DNA of 64,000 nt. Source: Trichobilharzia szidati (taxonomy: Eukaryota > Platyhelminthes > Trematoda > Strigeidida > Schistosomatidae). A model generated the notes under the pieces. The model did not search any database, was not told where the DNA came from, and saw only the letters and a program-made list of their open reading frames with translations. The DNA lies in contig OX235272.1 in NCBI GenBank assembly GCA_944472155.2, forward strand, positions 92,634,020-92,698,019, in the 5' to 3' direction. Of the stretch, positions 32,004 through 42,720 are shown piece after piece. The stretch's first letter is position 1. Every line of letters starts with the position of its first letter. The position numbers and the translations under genes were made by a program.

Positions 32004-33118
32004 TTTTTTCAACACTGTTTGCTCGTTAACCCAGTCAAAAGTAGATGAGTACCCTACTCACGTCAACTCCAACTGCATTCACCAATTCACTTGCACTTGC
32101 GGAAGCAAGTACATAGGAAGGACTGAGAGGAGAGCATCTACTAGATTTTCTGAGCACACTCCTAAGAGTCTCTGTACAAAAGGAACAAAAGTGTTACCGA
32201 GTGCAATCGCCAGACACTTAAATGACACAGGACACAGTCGAAATTAACCAAGCCTTCAAAATAATAAATAAGCAAAGAAACCCATGGCTACTTCGTTTCG
32301 CAGAAGCCATTGCTATCAAGAGACTTCGACCAGACCTCTTTATACAAAAAGACAGTGTGACTAATCTTTCACTACCCTGGTAACCCTAATTCTATTTTAT
32401 TTTATTTTTGTTTGCCTTTTTGTCAGTATGTCTGTGTGTTTGTCTTCAATTTTGACTTTCAAGTTTACAAATCTACTTAATTGTTTGTTTAAGTTAAAAA
32501 ATGTTACTTCACTATTCACCCCACCCTCTTAAACTCTCCACCACAAGATGTGTAAATTCACTCTGTTCTCTGACCCTGACCTTGTAATATGCCTCTAACC
32601 AATCTGTGTTTTCCAATAGAAATCTGAACTCTAACCCCTCTTATCTAATTCCACTATATATAGTTAGTTGTTTTTTGACACTGAATAATCTGTCTACCTA
32701 CATCAAATTCTGGAATTATGTTCCTTATACCTTCTATCTATAACTCCAAGTAATTATGAAAAAGTATGTTCCAAAACTTTTTTGAAGCTTATAATTTGAT
32801 TTTGTTTAGGATGTATGCAGTTGATGAGTATCCACGAAATAAAACGAGCTCGTATTATCCTGCAAGCGTGTTCGTTCTTTCTCTCTTCAAACTAATAAAG
32901 GGAACCGGTTGCATGAAATTTTTTCAATATATTAAATATTCCCATAGTAAAATTTAGAACAACACATTAAATAGCGAAACGTCAGTAAAAACAATATCGT
33001 TTTATTTTTCATTCATTGGGAAATACAAGAAAACCCTTATTATAATGTATGTTAGAGTTAAGTCTGATGAGATCTAACTGAAAACAATTATTGTTCGCCT
33101 AAAATGTGTTGTTCAAAA
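32004..33118 (+). mobile_element. PLE 3' fragment inserted in the left inverted arm
   Basis: Contains a GIY-YIG endonuclease start (32065-32160: FTCTCGSKYIGRTERRASTR), the HLNDTGH motif (about 32215-32235), a frame change, then the endonuclease tail and 3' region with a PLE terminal segment (32960-33050) also seen at 42905-43060. Target-duplication candidates TCAAAATT and TCAAAATG lie at the two junctions. Confidence 0.65.
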
Positions 33119-33977
33119 TGTTTTTACCAATCAAGTGGTTATTTTAGTTAATCAGTTTTAGGTATTGGCGGGGGTGAAATTAAGAGGTTAAAGGTCATCA
33201 AAACAATTCACTAACAGATGTTAGTAACAAGATATTCAAGTTTTAAAAGAGGGGTGAAAATTAGTTACGGAATTCAAGATAGGCTGATTCTTAGGCGTTA
33301 GCAACAAGTTATGACATAATCAAGACATTTGTAAAATGGCAATGATGACTAAGAAGAATAGGATGACTCAGAAGAGTTACGTAAAATACAAACAATTTAA
33401 TAGAATTAGCTAGAATTGTAAAAATTAACAAAGTCAAAAGATAGTTACAAGATAGTAAAAACTTTTAAAGTTATTTATCGTATTTCAAGCAATCTCTCGC
33501 TTGGTCTACGAGTACGACTTTACATAGAGCAGAGGCAATCAGAATCCATCTGAACAAGCCAAATCTGAGTGTGCATTCAAAAGAAATTTGTACAGCCTCT
33601 TTCTTTGCCATGGACAACTACATAATATGTATTAAATTTTTTTAGACAATTTCCCCTCCCCTTGTAACTATCTTTTGACTTTTTTAATTTCTATAATTTT
33701 TACGATTCTAGCTCAATCTAATTACTCGGAAGTGGCTTTAGAAGTGAAAAAATAAAAGTTGTAAATTACGTGGTACTCAACGGCACAAAGATAGTAATTT
33801 GATAAGATTAAAGTTGCTATTGAGTGAGAATGAAGGTAGTTGAGTGTCAATTTAAGAAGTGTGATGAGGGTGTGAAAATGTACAGAAGGAACATATGAGA
33901 GTGATAATTGATGGGAACTGAGGCAACTCAGACAAGTCCTCATAGAGAATGGGTATCCAAAATTTATCGAGAAAAAC

Positions 33978-34528
33978 ATGAAGTTAGAGGAAAAGCCTGA
34001 AAGAACCCAGACGGTGTCGAAGAAACTGCTATTTATGAGCGTTGAATTCAAAGGTGATACCGCAGCTGAGATCCTAAAGAATCGCTTATGCAGATCACTG
34101 AGGAAAGCCTTCTTTATGGCTGAGCTACGTATCAACTTCTACAGCCAACAAATGATCAACGGATGTGTGAAGGATAAACTGCCTCTTCGGGTCACCTCAA
34201 TGTGTGTTTATAAATTCACCTGCTCGTGTGGAGCTAGTTATATTGGCCGCACAAAGCGTACGCTTTCCAAACGCATCTCTGAACATTATCCGGCATGGTT
34301 AGCAAAAGGACAATTACTAGCTAAATTCTCGAGCATTTGGTGAACTCAGGCTACGCAGCTCCACCAGAGTCATCTTTCAAGATCATCTACAAAGTGAAGC
34401 CAAATGGTACGAAGAGCGTCAGGTTTCGGCTTGTGTGTATGGCAGAGGCGCTGGCAGTTCGTCAATACAACCCCGAACTCTGTATGCAGAAAACGTTTGT
34501 CCAGTCTCTTATTCTACCTTGGTCTTAA
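33978..34528 (+). pseudogene. PLE GIY-YIG endonuclease
   Basis: Two overlapping frames (33978-34343, 34337-34528) encode one endonuclease with a single frame change near 34340. The first shows a linker and then the nuclease start YKFTCSCGASYIGRTKRTL with SEHYPAWL; the second shows SFKIIYKV, RFRLVCMAEALAV and a natural stop after QSLILPWS. The Tyr of the YIG motif and the Arg of GRT are present. The RT and most upstream sequence are missing, so the copy cannot move itself. Confidence 0.7.
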
Positions 34529-35339
34529 CCTTCTCACTAATCGTTCCCTGTAAAAAAACATTTTGACTTTTTTCTTTTCTTTTTTGTAATTTTTAATCTT
34601 ACTTTTGGTTTGCTTTTGCTTTGATAATTAATTCACTATTATCACTCTCATATGCTCCTTCTGTACATTTTCACACCCTCATCACACTTGTTAAATTGAC
34701 ACTCAACTACCTTCATTCTCACTCAATAGCAATTTAACCTTATCAAATTACTATCTTTGTGCCGTTGAGTACCACGTAATTTACAACTTTTATTTTTTTA
34801 CTTCTAAAGCCACTTCCGAGTAATTATATCAATTATGTCATCCCCTACTACTCAATAATAGACCACTATACATTCTAGCTAATTCCACTAACTTGTTTGT
34901 ATTTTACGTAACTCTTCTGAGTCATCCTATTTTTCTTAGTCATCATTGCTATTTTACAAATTTCTTGATTATTTCATAACTTGTTGCCAACGCCTAATAA
35001 TCAAGCTATCTTGAATTCCGTAATTAATTTTTATCCCTCCTATAAGACTTGGATATCTTGTTGCTAACATCTGTTAGCGAATTGTTTTGATGACCTTTAA
35101 CCTCTTGATTTCACCCTCCGCCTAGGTATACCTAAAACTGATTAACTAAAATAACCACTTGATTGGTAAAACCAGTTTTGATGTAAAATAAGCAACTATA
35201 TGTATTAGTGTAGAGCTAGCCAGCCGATAATGAGGAACTAACTGAAAAGGAGTGCATATTTCTTCGCTACTCTATATGTTGTTATTTCTAATATGACGTA
35301 AACGAACAATTCAGTAAACTAACAGCTTGATAATAATTC

Positions 35340-36010
35340 TACCTCAATGAGTGAAATTAACAACTACGCAAAGATTGTTATTCAAGACAAAAACAAAAGA
35401 TCCAGTTTCCCAGGATAGTGTAAGGTTAATCATGCTCTCGATTGATAGTAATGATCTCTTCAAAAAGAAGTGACCAAAGCTTCTCTCCGTAATATTCATC
35501 ACTTTGAAGAGTTGACTGATTACAATTGCATGTCCTGTATCAGTTAGGTGTCTAGCTATTGTACTTTCAAATACCCTCCTACATTTTATACCAACAATGT
35601 TATTTATGAATGTGCTCAAAAAAATCTCATAGATACTCTCTTCTTAGTCCTTTCCTACGTACTTGTTACCCTCAAGTGTATGTGAATTGGAGTTAACATT
35701 ACTAGGATACTTATCTAATTTAAACTCAATTAATGGGCATTCCTTATTTTGAAGTAGATTCCATTCTTGTCTATAATTCTTTCTTTTTGTACTCACGGTA
35801 GATGTAAACTGGTCGCTAATCAACTGTTATGCGCTTCAATCTGAATGTTCATTCTTTTACATACTTTATTATGAACTTCCTCAGATAGCCATTCTTCCTT
35901 CATATAAGATTCTTTTCAATAATCATGAACTGATCATCAGTCTTTTTTTTTCTGAGTATGACGATGTCATCATCGTACTGGAAGAAATAATTAGGCAAAT
36001 ACTGTGATAA
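35340..36010 (-). mobile_element. Penelope-like element fragment, RT end and endonuclease
   Basis: Minus strand: an RT box as QYDDDIVILR near 35960-35990, then decayed thumb sequence, then a nuclease part with STIARHLTDTGH (35520-35580). Many stops and frame changes. Confidence 0.55.
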
Positions 36011-36054
36011 TATTCAAGTAATGGTTTTGTAATGATTTTTGTTTGATTACTTGG

Positions 36055-36400
36055 AGGGTTTCATCATGAGCTGACATCAGTTAGAGAACCATTGGAAAAC
36101 CACCTGGGAGTACTGGACAGCTGTTTTCTCCATCCTAGTTTGGGACTCTTCATCAGTACGCACACACACCACGGGGTTCGAACCCAGGACCTTCTGGTCT
36201 CAAGGCGAGCGAGCTTGTAGACTATTAAGCCACTGGGACCCGGTTCAATGGCCTATGAATTCTAACTTCTGCCAATTCACGACATAGCGCGACCGCTAGC
36301 CAATGTCTTCGGCGAGTATTTGTCCTCACACCTGACCTGCTGCACCCTACTGGTCACGAATTCCCGCTACAACCCCAGGTAACTACCTACCGGAATAGGT
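36055..36400 (-). mobile_element. SINE-B full-length copy
   Basis: Minus-strand unit: tail at 36060-36115, hammerhead-like region 36110-36165 with an extra AGA before helix II, B box GGTTCGAACC near 36175-36184, then the body with CATTGGCTAGCGGTCGC on the minus strand. Confidence 0.7.
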
Positions 36401-36569
36401 CCATAATAATTTAGGTATCGATCTATCTTGTACGCCTACTTCTTCTTATTATTAAATGACCATTGAGTTATGCATCTACATTTATAACAATTTAACAATT
36501 GAAAGAAAGCTGTCAAATAAAAGAAGCTCTTTGTATTCTATAAATACATTCATTCTGTTGGTGGTTGTG

Positions 36570-36860
36570 GCTGTCATGGCTCAGGTGGTCTAGTGGATAA
36601 CACTTTGCCTTTTGAAACTATTGGCACTACTGGGTTCGAGACTCAGTGGGAATAATATCACTCATTGGGAAATGCAGTTACGTCCGGGTGACGAGTCCCA
36701 AACAGGACGAAATACGCATCTCCGTGGATTCCACTGCTAGTCACTATCCACCAGATTAATTCAGGTTAAAGCTCAAGACATCGTCGAAGCATCTGCACAA
36801 GGAACCGACTTGTCAACAGAGCCCAAGCACTGCGTTTATTCAAACCAGTCACAGGAACTG
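36570..36860 (+). mobile_element. SINE-A (Sm-alpha-like) copy
   Basis: tRNA-like head GTGGTCTAGTGGATAACAC with B box TGGGTTCGAGACTC (36629-36642), the hammerhead region (36680-36735), CGTGGATTCCACTGC and the downstream monomer CTTGTCAACAGAGCCC. Confidence 0.75.
36680..36735 (+). ncRNA. Hammerhead-like core in SINE-A
   Basis: The box reads GTGACGA (first base changed), helix II GTCC/GGAC (36697-36700 with 36706-36709), GAAA at 36709-36712, a short helix III region ATACGCAT and triplet ATC (36718-36720), then a helix I strand with GTGGATTCCAC. One of the better preserved A cores. Confidence 0.5.
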
Positions 36861-37169
36861 GGGATATGATAAAATGCAGATGAAATCCATTAGCCAATGA
36901 ATTATAAGTTATTAAGCAATAGTGTCCCTTCACCTTCTAACTTGAAGCTTCTGGAATCATTCTCTGATGTCGTCGTTTAGGTACAGTGTGCTAATTAGCG
37001 CTGAACCAAGACGAAACGCCTCTGTTCATCGATCCTCGATCTGATATCGGTCTATGAGAAAATCCACACGCTGAAGTCGAACCAAGCATCTGATTTTATC
37101 TGTTATCAATGAAATCTTGACCACTGGTTTCATTCCGCTTAAGACTAATCAGCTTTCATTGTTTTTATC

Positions 37170-37402
37170 CAATGTTCCTATGTTCCTATCGGAACATACA
37201 GTTTAAAACTTGAACTTTAAAGCTCCAAAAACAGTGGGTTTATATACTACAGGGTGAAGTTGCTATTCCCACAACCAACATCCCTTCTTCATCCGGCTTT
37301 TTACCGACTAAGTAAGGTTTTAAGAGTACGTCGACCAGGGAATCGAATCCCAGACCACATGAGTGGTAATTGGCGAACATTCTACGCTGCACCACCGACG
37401 CA
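37170..37402 (-). mobile_element. SINE-D copy
   Basis: Minus-strand head GCGTCGGTGGTGCAGCGTAG near 37400, a B-box-like GGGATTCGATTCC near 37335, body to about 37185. Confidence 0.65.
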
Positions 37403-37552
37403 TTATCAGTCGCTTGTATATTATTGTGTTTCCATCATTTCAAACATCTCATTCTAAATGAAATCAAGATGGGAGTGTGCCTATGATTCCCCTGATAACT
37501 ACCACTGAATGCCTAACATTAAAAACAGCATATTTTCTCATACTGTTGTAGG

Positions 37553-37555
<3 letters not shown>

Positions 37556-37594
<39 letters not shown>

Positions 37595-37596
37595 GC
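37556..37596. repeat. AAT microsatellite
   Basis: About 12 uninterrupted AAT units just upstream of the PPCS exon 4 acceptor. Confidence 0.9.
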
Positions 37597-37632
37597 ATAT
37601 ATTAGTATATTCCGCATTACTTTTCACTATAG

Positions 37633-37926
37633 CTAGAAACAGATAATGAACAATTATTGATAAAAGCCAAGAAGTCATTACAAGTGAATCATTCCAATAT
37701 TGTTGTTGCCAATCTTTTGCATACACGAACAAAAGAAGTCTGGTTAGTGCATAAACAGAATGATGAGCAAAGTATAGCTATTGATCATATAAACATACAA
37801 CAGCTGCTTGATAAACAAGCCAAACATTCAACATTCTCCTCATCGTCATCATCAGGAGATATTGAGTCTGTTTTTATTCCTCGTCTCATAGAACTACACG
37901 AACAGTACATACTTCAAAGACAATAA
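37633..37926 (+). CDS. PPCS: Phosphopantothenoylcysteine synthetase, exon 4 and stop
   Basis: Residues 292-388 and TAA (37924-37926). Acceptor TTCACTATAG (37623-37632). Starts LETDNEQLLIKAKKSL, continuing the family's SFKLETD helix, then NIVVANLLHTRTKEVWLV, the conserved VVAN.L core strand and loop, and a C-terminal helix ending RLIELHEQYILQRQ. With the other exons the protein is 388 residues, longer than the roughly 310 of mammalian PPCS because of a His/Gln insert, an acidic insert and a Ser-rich insert (TFSSSSSSG). All junctions keep phase and there are no stops, so copy 1 appears functional. Confidence 0.93.
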   Translation, partial: LETDNEQLLIKAKKSLQVNHSNIVVANLLHTRTKEVWLVHKQNDEQSIAIDHINIQQLLDKQAKHSTFSSSSSSGDIESVFIPRLIELHEQYILQRQ

Positions 37927-38314
37927 TTTCAATCGACATTTTTTTTTCAAGTATTTTCTTTAGTACTTTTTAATATGAGAACTTCGTTAATCTTAGTGCT
38001 TCTCTCGATCCGAATGTTAAATCTTGAACTTTGTATAAAGAAGTTTGTTTCAGTTACTGAACTTATAAGAAACCTGATTTGTCTCAATATTTTGATGCGT
38101 GATTTTCCTTTCCCTCTATTTTACACTTTTATTCCTTCGGATGACATTGACCTTGAGTTGACCTCTCAACTAGCTTTAGTTGAACTCTACTCAGTCATGT
38201 CAGTTGTGTGATATTACTCAATTTACTGAATAATAATAATAATAGTTTGCTTTATTTCAAAACAATACTTATGATACAGGGTGGAATTCTTAGTTTTTGG
38301 TACAATATTTCATC

Positions 38315-38830
38315 TATTGTAACAACACAAGACAAGGGCCAGGCAACAGATAGTTTATTTAGAAAATCAACACATATTTATATACTTTCATGTACATTAT
38401 TATAGATTATTGTAAGCAAACAAACACAGTCTTCTGATTGGTTGTTTCTCGCTGAACGTTAATCTTTCATCTCTTTGTGGCCGTTTATTGAAGTTCAGAT
38501 TATCTATCTGTAAATTGTATCCGCCTACGCAAAGTCTGCTGTGATTGGTTGTTGAATTAGTCTTTGATCTTTCCATTATGGGTAAATTTTATTTTGATAG
38601 AGTCTCACAGTGTTATACAGTAATATTTACTGATGACGTTTCGAGCACAATTTATTGCTCATAATCATATCAAGTTGATATGGAATTACACTCTACCACA
38701 GTGCCCAAGTTTTATTCTTATATCAGTCTTTAATCTTATTTTTCTCACGACCAATATTGGGGACGTAAACATTGACGTAAATTACTATCTACCAATTCGG
38801 GTAGCAGCCAGCTCTCACCGCACTATTTTA
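38315..38830 (+). repeat. LTR-like repeat interrupted by a PLE end
   Basis: Starts with TGTAACAACACAAGACAAGG and ends GCCAGCTCTCACCGCAC, same family as 6215-6504 and 45828-46170. The block 38572-38724 inside it is foreign. Confidence 0.55.
38559..38737. mobile_element. Solo PLE terminal segment with target duplication
   Basis: A 153-bp insert (38572-38724) consists only of the PLE terminal sequence (TTTTGATAGAGTCTCACAGT, GTTTCGAGCACAATTTATTG). It is flanked by AGTCTTTGATCTT (38559-38571) and AGTCTTTAATCTT (38725-38737), a 13-bp duplication with one change. Confidence 0.75.
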
Positions 38831-38884
38831 CTCAGCAACAACAATAACAAAACGAAAAATTTATATTACAGGGTATAGATGACC

Positions 38885-39130
38885 AGTTGTGTCGGTAGCT
38901 TAGCGTTAGAATGTTCGCCAACAACGCCTCATGTGGTCGAGAGTTCGATACCCGGCCACCGATGCACTCCTTTACTTCGGTAAGCCAGTAATCAGACCAG
39001 TAAAGAGGAAAGGTTGGGCATAAGGCTGACAACCTCACTGCCGCAAAAAATAAACACCACTGCTACAGAAACTTCAAAGCTGAGAGCTTGAAGCCCTATG
39101 TCCCACTGGGAACGTAAAGGAATAAAATAA
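38885..39130 (+). mobile_element. SINE-D copy
   Basis: Head GTGTCGGTAGCTTAGCGTTA with B-box-like GAGTTCGATACCCGGCC, and body to CCCACTGGGAACGTAAAGGA. Confidence 0.7.
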
Positions 39131-39254
39131 TAAGAATAGCATCTTTTTGGTAATAGCACTGACCATACAGTTAAAAATGTACAAAAAAAGTAAAGTGGTG
39201 ATGATGATAATATTATTGTCAGGTATTGGTTTTGTAGGGATTTTTGTTTTGATT

Positions 39255-39770
39255 GCATGAATGATCTCATCATGAGCTGACATCAGTTAGAGAACCGCTG
39301 GAAAACCTGGGAGTACTGAACAGTTGTTTCGTCCCAGCTCATGATGAAATCCTCCATGCAATCAAAACAAAAATCCCTACAAAAACCAATACTTGACAAT
39401 TAATCTGATGATAACTAGCGACTGGCCCTATTCGGGCAGTTACTTGGGGTTCTAGTGGGAAGCCGTGACCAGTAGGGTACATCAGGTTGAAGATGAGGCA
39501 GTAAGGCATCTACGAAGATATTGCGAAGTGGTCGCGCTATGTCATGAATTGGCAGAAGTTAGAATTCATGCACTGGCCACTGGATCGGGTCACAGTGGCT
39601 CAATGGTCTACGAGCTCACCTTGTAACTAAGTGGTCCTGGGTTCGAACCCCGGTGGGCGCGTACCGCTGAAGAGTCCCAAACTAGGACGAAACAGCTATC
39701 CAGTACTCCCAGGTTTTCCAATGGTTCTCTGACTGATGTTAGCTCATGATGAAATCCTCCATGCAATCAA
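39255..39770. mobile_element. SINE-B: minus fragment and full plus copy
   Basis: A minus tail (39265-39330) and short plus tail (39331-39357) are followed by a full plus unit (about 39420-39757): body, A-box-like TGGCTCAATGG (39595-39605), B box GGGTTCGAACCCC, hammerhead core and tail. Confidence 0.75.
39661..39706 (+). ncRNA. Hammerhead ribozyme in SINE-B, canonical core
   Basis: Box CTGAAGA (39667-39673) fits CUGANGA. Helix II is GTCC (39674-39677) with GGAC (39685-39688), four pairs. GAAA is at 39689-39692. The helix III region is ACAGCTAT with triplet ATC (39698-39700). Helix I is GTACCG (39661-39666) with CAGTAC (39701-39706), five of six pairs. Of the B copies this has the most complete core; helix III has one mismatch. 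Confidence 0.65.
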
Positions 39771-39904
39771 AAATAATATAATTAACTAAAATTATGAAGT
39801 AATTGAAATAGCGTTACCACAGATTACAAATAGGAGAATATTAAAGAGCCGCCTATTTTGTTAATTACATGACAAGTTATTCGTTTCGCACCTAAGATCA
39901 TTAG

Positions 39905-40384
39905 GCTAGTGATGGTGTCATCAAGTGTAGTCTCAAGTAAACAGATCCCAGTGCCTTCAACATGCATCTAAGATTATGTATGTGAGTAACATCTGTGTTG
40001 CATTTTCTTGGGAAAGGTGAGAGAAGACCCTTGTGTATAACTTGCTGTATGTGTTTTAGGTAACACTTGTATAATGCCATGATCAGAGTTCGGTATTTGA
40101 ACACGTTTGCGTGCTTTATATACTTCAACATCATTAGTGAACACTAAATTAAGTGTTTTGTCAAGGTGAGTAGCGAAGTTGACAATCTTTATATGGCCTA
40201 GTGAATTGAGGAAACAACAATCACAGGAATTGAAGTCTCCGGTGACTATTGATAATAGAGCAGCAGCGACAGCAAAAACTGTTAATTCGTCTGCAAAATT
40301 AGTTAGATCTGATAGGGAACAGCCATGGGTAAACAAAAATCTGTTTTTGTTCATGAAAAATCCCCCCATTAGAACATTAATAGA
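39905..40384 (-). pseudogene. APE-type endonuclease fragment of a CR1-like retrotransposon
   Basis: The minus frame (39974-40369) contains SIVTGDFNSCDC, then HLDKTLNLVFTND and PNSDHGIIQVLP: the GDFN, LDxxFTN and SDH motifs of the apurinic-type endonuclease at the start of CR1/jockey-group ORF2. The Asp/Asn and the catalytic Asp-His pair are present. The rest of ORF2, including RT, is absent. Cut on its 5' side by the PLE inverted ends at 40385. Confidence 0.65.
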
Positions 40385-40985
40385 GAGAAGACCAGTAGTT
40401 CAGTGAAGAGTCACTTTTCAGCGGCGAATTCATTTTCACAGCTGTACAGTCGTAAATATATACGGGTTATTTTGTATGTATGTGTACATTAAGTTTTTCA
40501 AACAAAAATACAATTGGTTATGGTTATTTTAACTAAACAGGTAGGAATTAATAAGTTTTGGATGGAGTTACGTAATACAAAAGGCTTTTGGAGGAATTGG
40601 ATGTTGATATAAGAGGGTAGTAACAAAAGTGATGAGTTATCACAAACGATTGTTAAAAAAGAGTTGCGTAATAACATGAATAGTTTGATGGAAGAGTTGT
40701 GCCCTGGGGGAAAATGAAAACAAAATAAATAATTACTTAAGAGTTTTAAGTTTTATAACAACATCCAATACTTTCTGTATTACGTAACTCCATCCGAAAC
40801 TTATTAATTCTCACCTGTTTAGTTAAAATAACCATAACCAATTGTATTTTTTATTTGACAAACTTAATGTAAACATACATACAAAATAACCCATATATGT
40901 ATTTGCAATTGTACAGCTGTGAAAATGAATTCGCCGCCGAAAAGTGACTCTTCACTGAACTACTGGTCTCCTGTCTAAAAATTTG
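40385..40985. mobile_element. PLE inverted ends around a short spacer
   Basis: Arms of about 220 bp (40385-40612 and 40762-40985, inverted) share TGAAGAGTCACTTTTC, GGTTATTTTAACTAAACAGG (one base differs in the other arm) and GGAGTTACGTAATAC. The 150-bp spacer has no PLE coding. A decayed relative of one end lies at 6540-6590. Confidence 0.65.
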
Positions 40986-41099
40986 TTTATTCGTTGATAA
41001 GTGTTTGGGATAACATTTGACAGTAATATAATCAATAAAGTCACTCGAGATTTTGAATCATACATATATTTATACATGCTGGGAATGAATACAAGTTAC

Positions 41100-41400
41100 A
41101 GCCCTACCGCCACATTTCTTTTTGGAATAAAATCGATCTTGTTGGAATAATGTGAAACCACTCATTGAGACCAGACTGTCACCATAAAGCTCGTGAAGCT
41201 AAGTTTCTTGTTGACTGATTCTAGCCGTATTGGGATAAGTATCAGAGGATAGGAGATATTGCAGATATCTAATTTCTTGGGGAAGAGAATGGCAGTTGGC
41301 ACCAATGATAATAGGAACGGTAGGTAATACGACGGATAGGTGTGTGTTTTGACGCACATTGCCAACCACCTTGGATTCTTTTTCAACGCTTTATTAGAAA
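41100..41400 (-). other. Unassigned minus-strand open frame
   Basis: 41162-41386 encodes 74 codons with a hydrophobic middle (YLPFLLSLVPTAILF) and no motif I recognise. It could be part of the CR1-like element split by the PLE ends at 40385-40985, since it has the same orientation, but I cannot show that. Confidence 0.25.
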
Positions 41401-41489
41401 CTTGGAAGTCACTTGGTGTTCTTAAACATTTTAAAACTTCGTGAGAGTAAATAATACGATTTGACGTTATACTTTAATACATAAATTTG

Positions 41490-42130
41490 GATAGTGTCAT
41501 TAGAAGACAGAGATTATCTGAAAAATGTGATGTGTTTGCGTTATACATTTCGAACAATCTGATCCCTCACACATTTACTTGTCAAGTCGATATATATGAA
41601 AAAATTAAGGGCAATTAAATTAAACAAAGTGACAAAAAAAGGATTTAAGAATAATTAACACAACGTTTGGTAATCCAATCAAATAAGGATTACCAAGGTA
41701 GGTTAAGAGTTTTTGAATACACCGGGAAAGGGGTGGCTTAAGTTTATGAATAGCTATAGCCTCAGCGTATTTCAATAAGCGCCCTTGACCATTTTTATAG
41801 ATGACCTTAAAGTCTGTGTTAACATCAGTCTCATGGTTCATCTCGATTAGGTGTTTGGCTATAGACGACGGTGGTAGTCTGACACCTGCGTCTATTGGTT
41901 TTCCACAATTCATTTGTTTTTCTAACCATTTCGGGATTACCAAACGTTGTGTTAATCATTCTTAAATCTTTTCTTTTCACTTTGTTTAATTGAATTGCCC
42001 TTAATTTTTTCATAGATATATCCACTTGACAGGTAAATGTGTGAGAGATCAGATTGTTCGAAATAAAGAGAGCAAATACATCACATTTTTCAGATAATTT
42101 CCGTCTTCTAATAACACTATCCAAATTTAT
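41490..42130 (-). mobile_element. Miniature PLE: inverted ends around an endonuclease remnant
   Basis: Arms at 41490-41675 and 41935-42130 are inverted copies (ATTAACACAACGTTTGGTAA at one inner edge). The 260 bp between them encode only the endonuclease end: LPPSSIAKHLIEMNHETD, then FKVIYKNGQGRLLKYAEAIAI. Both the RT and the first nuclease motif are gone. Confidence 0.7.
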
Positions 42131-42464
42131 AAACGGGACTTATCGTTTTAATACATAAAGACAAATAAAACGTGATAGATTAGATGCAATATATGTAGAC
42201 GGAAGTGTTTAAGTAGCCCAACATTCGAACAGGCTTTAATTTCTAGCTAAATAATGTTTCTCCACGAAAACAAATTCCCATGTGATCTAGTTAAGATGAC
42301 AAAGTGATATACAGTTATTTGGGAGGGGTGAGGGAGGTTGTATATGCATTGTAAATTGACAACAAAAGTTAGATATCATTGTGAGCTAACAGCGAAATAG
42401 ATCAAAGTGTGTGAGAAACTATAATCAAGCATTGGTTTGTAGGGATTTTGTTTGACTGTTTGAA

Positions 42465-42720
42465 AGATTTCATCATGAGCTGACATCAGTTAGAGAACCA
42501 TGGAGAAACCTGCAGGGAGTATTGGACAGGTGTTTCGTCCTAGTTTGGGACTCTTCACCCACCGCCAGGGTTCAAACCCAGAACCTTGTGGTTATAAGGC
42601 GAGCTCGGTGGGTGCGTGCTGAGGAAGAGCACCGAACTAGGACGAAAGAGCTGTCTGGTACTTCCAGGTTTTCCAATGGTTCTCTAACCGATGTCAGCTC
42701 ATGATCAAATCCTCCAACCA
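42465..42720. mobile_element. SINE-B head-to-head inverted pair
   Basis: A minus unit (42470-42605) with a B-box-like segment meets a plus unit (42605-42720) with a decayed core (GAAAGAGCTGTCTGGTAC). The paired tails (CTGACATCAGTTAGAGAACC and its inverse form) would fold together. Confidence 0.65.

Larger units (their letters stand above)
31909..35290 (+). mobile_element. Penelope-like element with long inverted ends and a nested insertion
   Basis: The right arm is continuous at 34640-35290. Its inverted partner on the left is in pieces: 31909-32003, 33120-33430 and 33715-33920. The left arm is split by about 1.1 kb (32004-33118) of another PLE. Between the arms lies only the endonuclease end of the element (33978-34528), with no RT. 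Confidence 0.75.

Noticed and set aside
38620..38670. Hammerhead ribozyme in PLE terminal repeats (ACTGATGACGTTTCGAGC; GAAACGTC on the other strand)
   Set aside because: Hammerheads are known in PLE ends of other animals, but here no arrangement puts a CUGANGA box, a helix II and GAAA in the right order on one strand.
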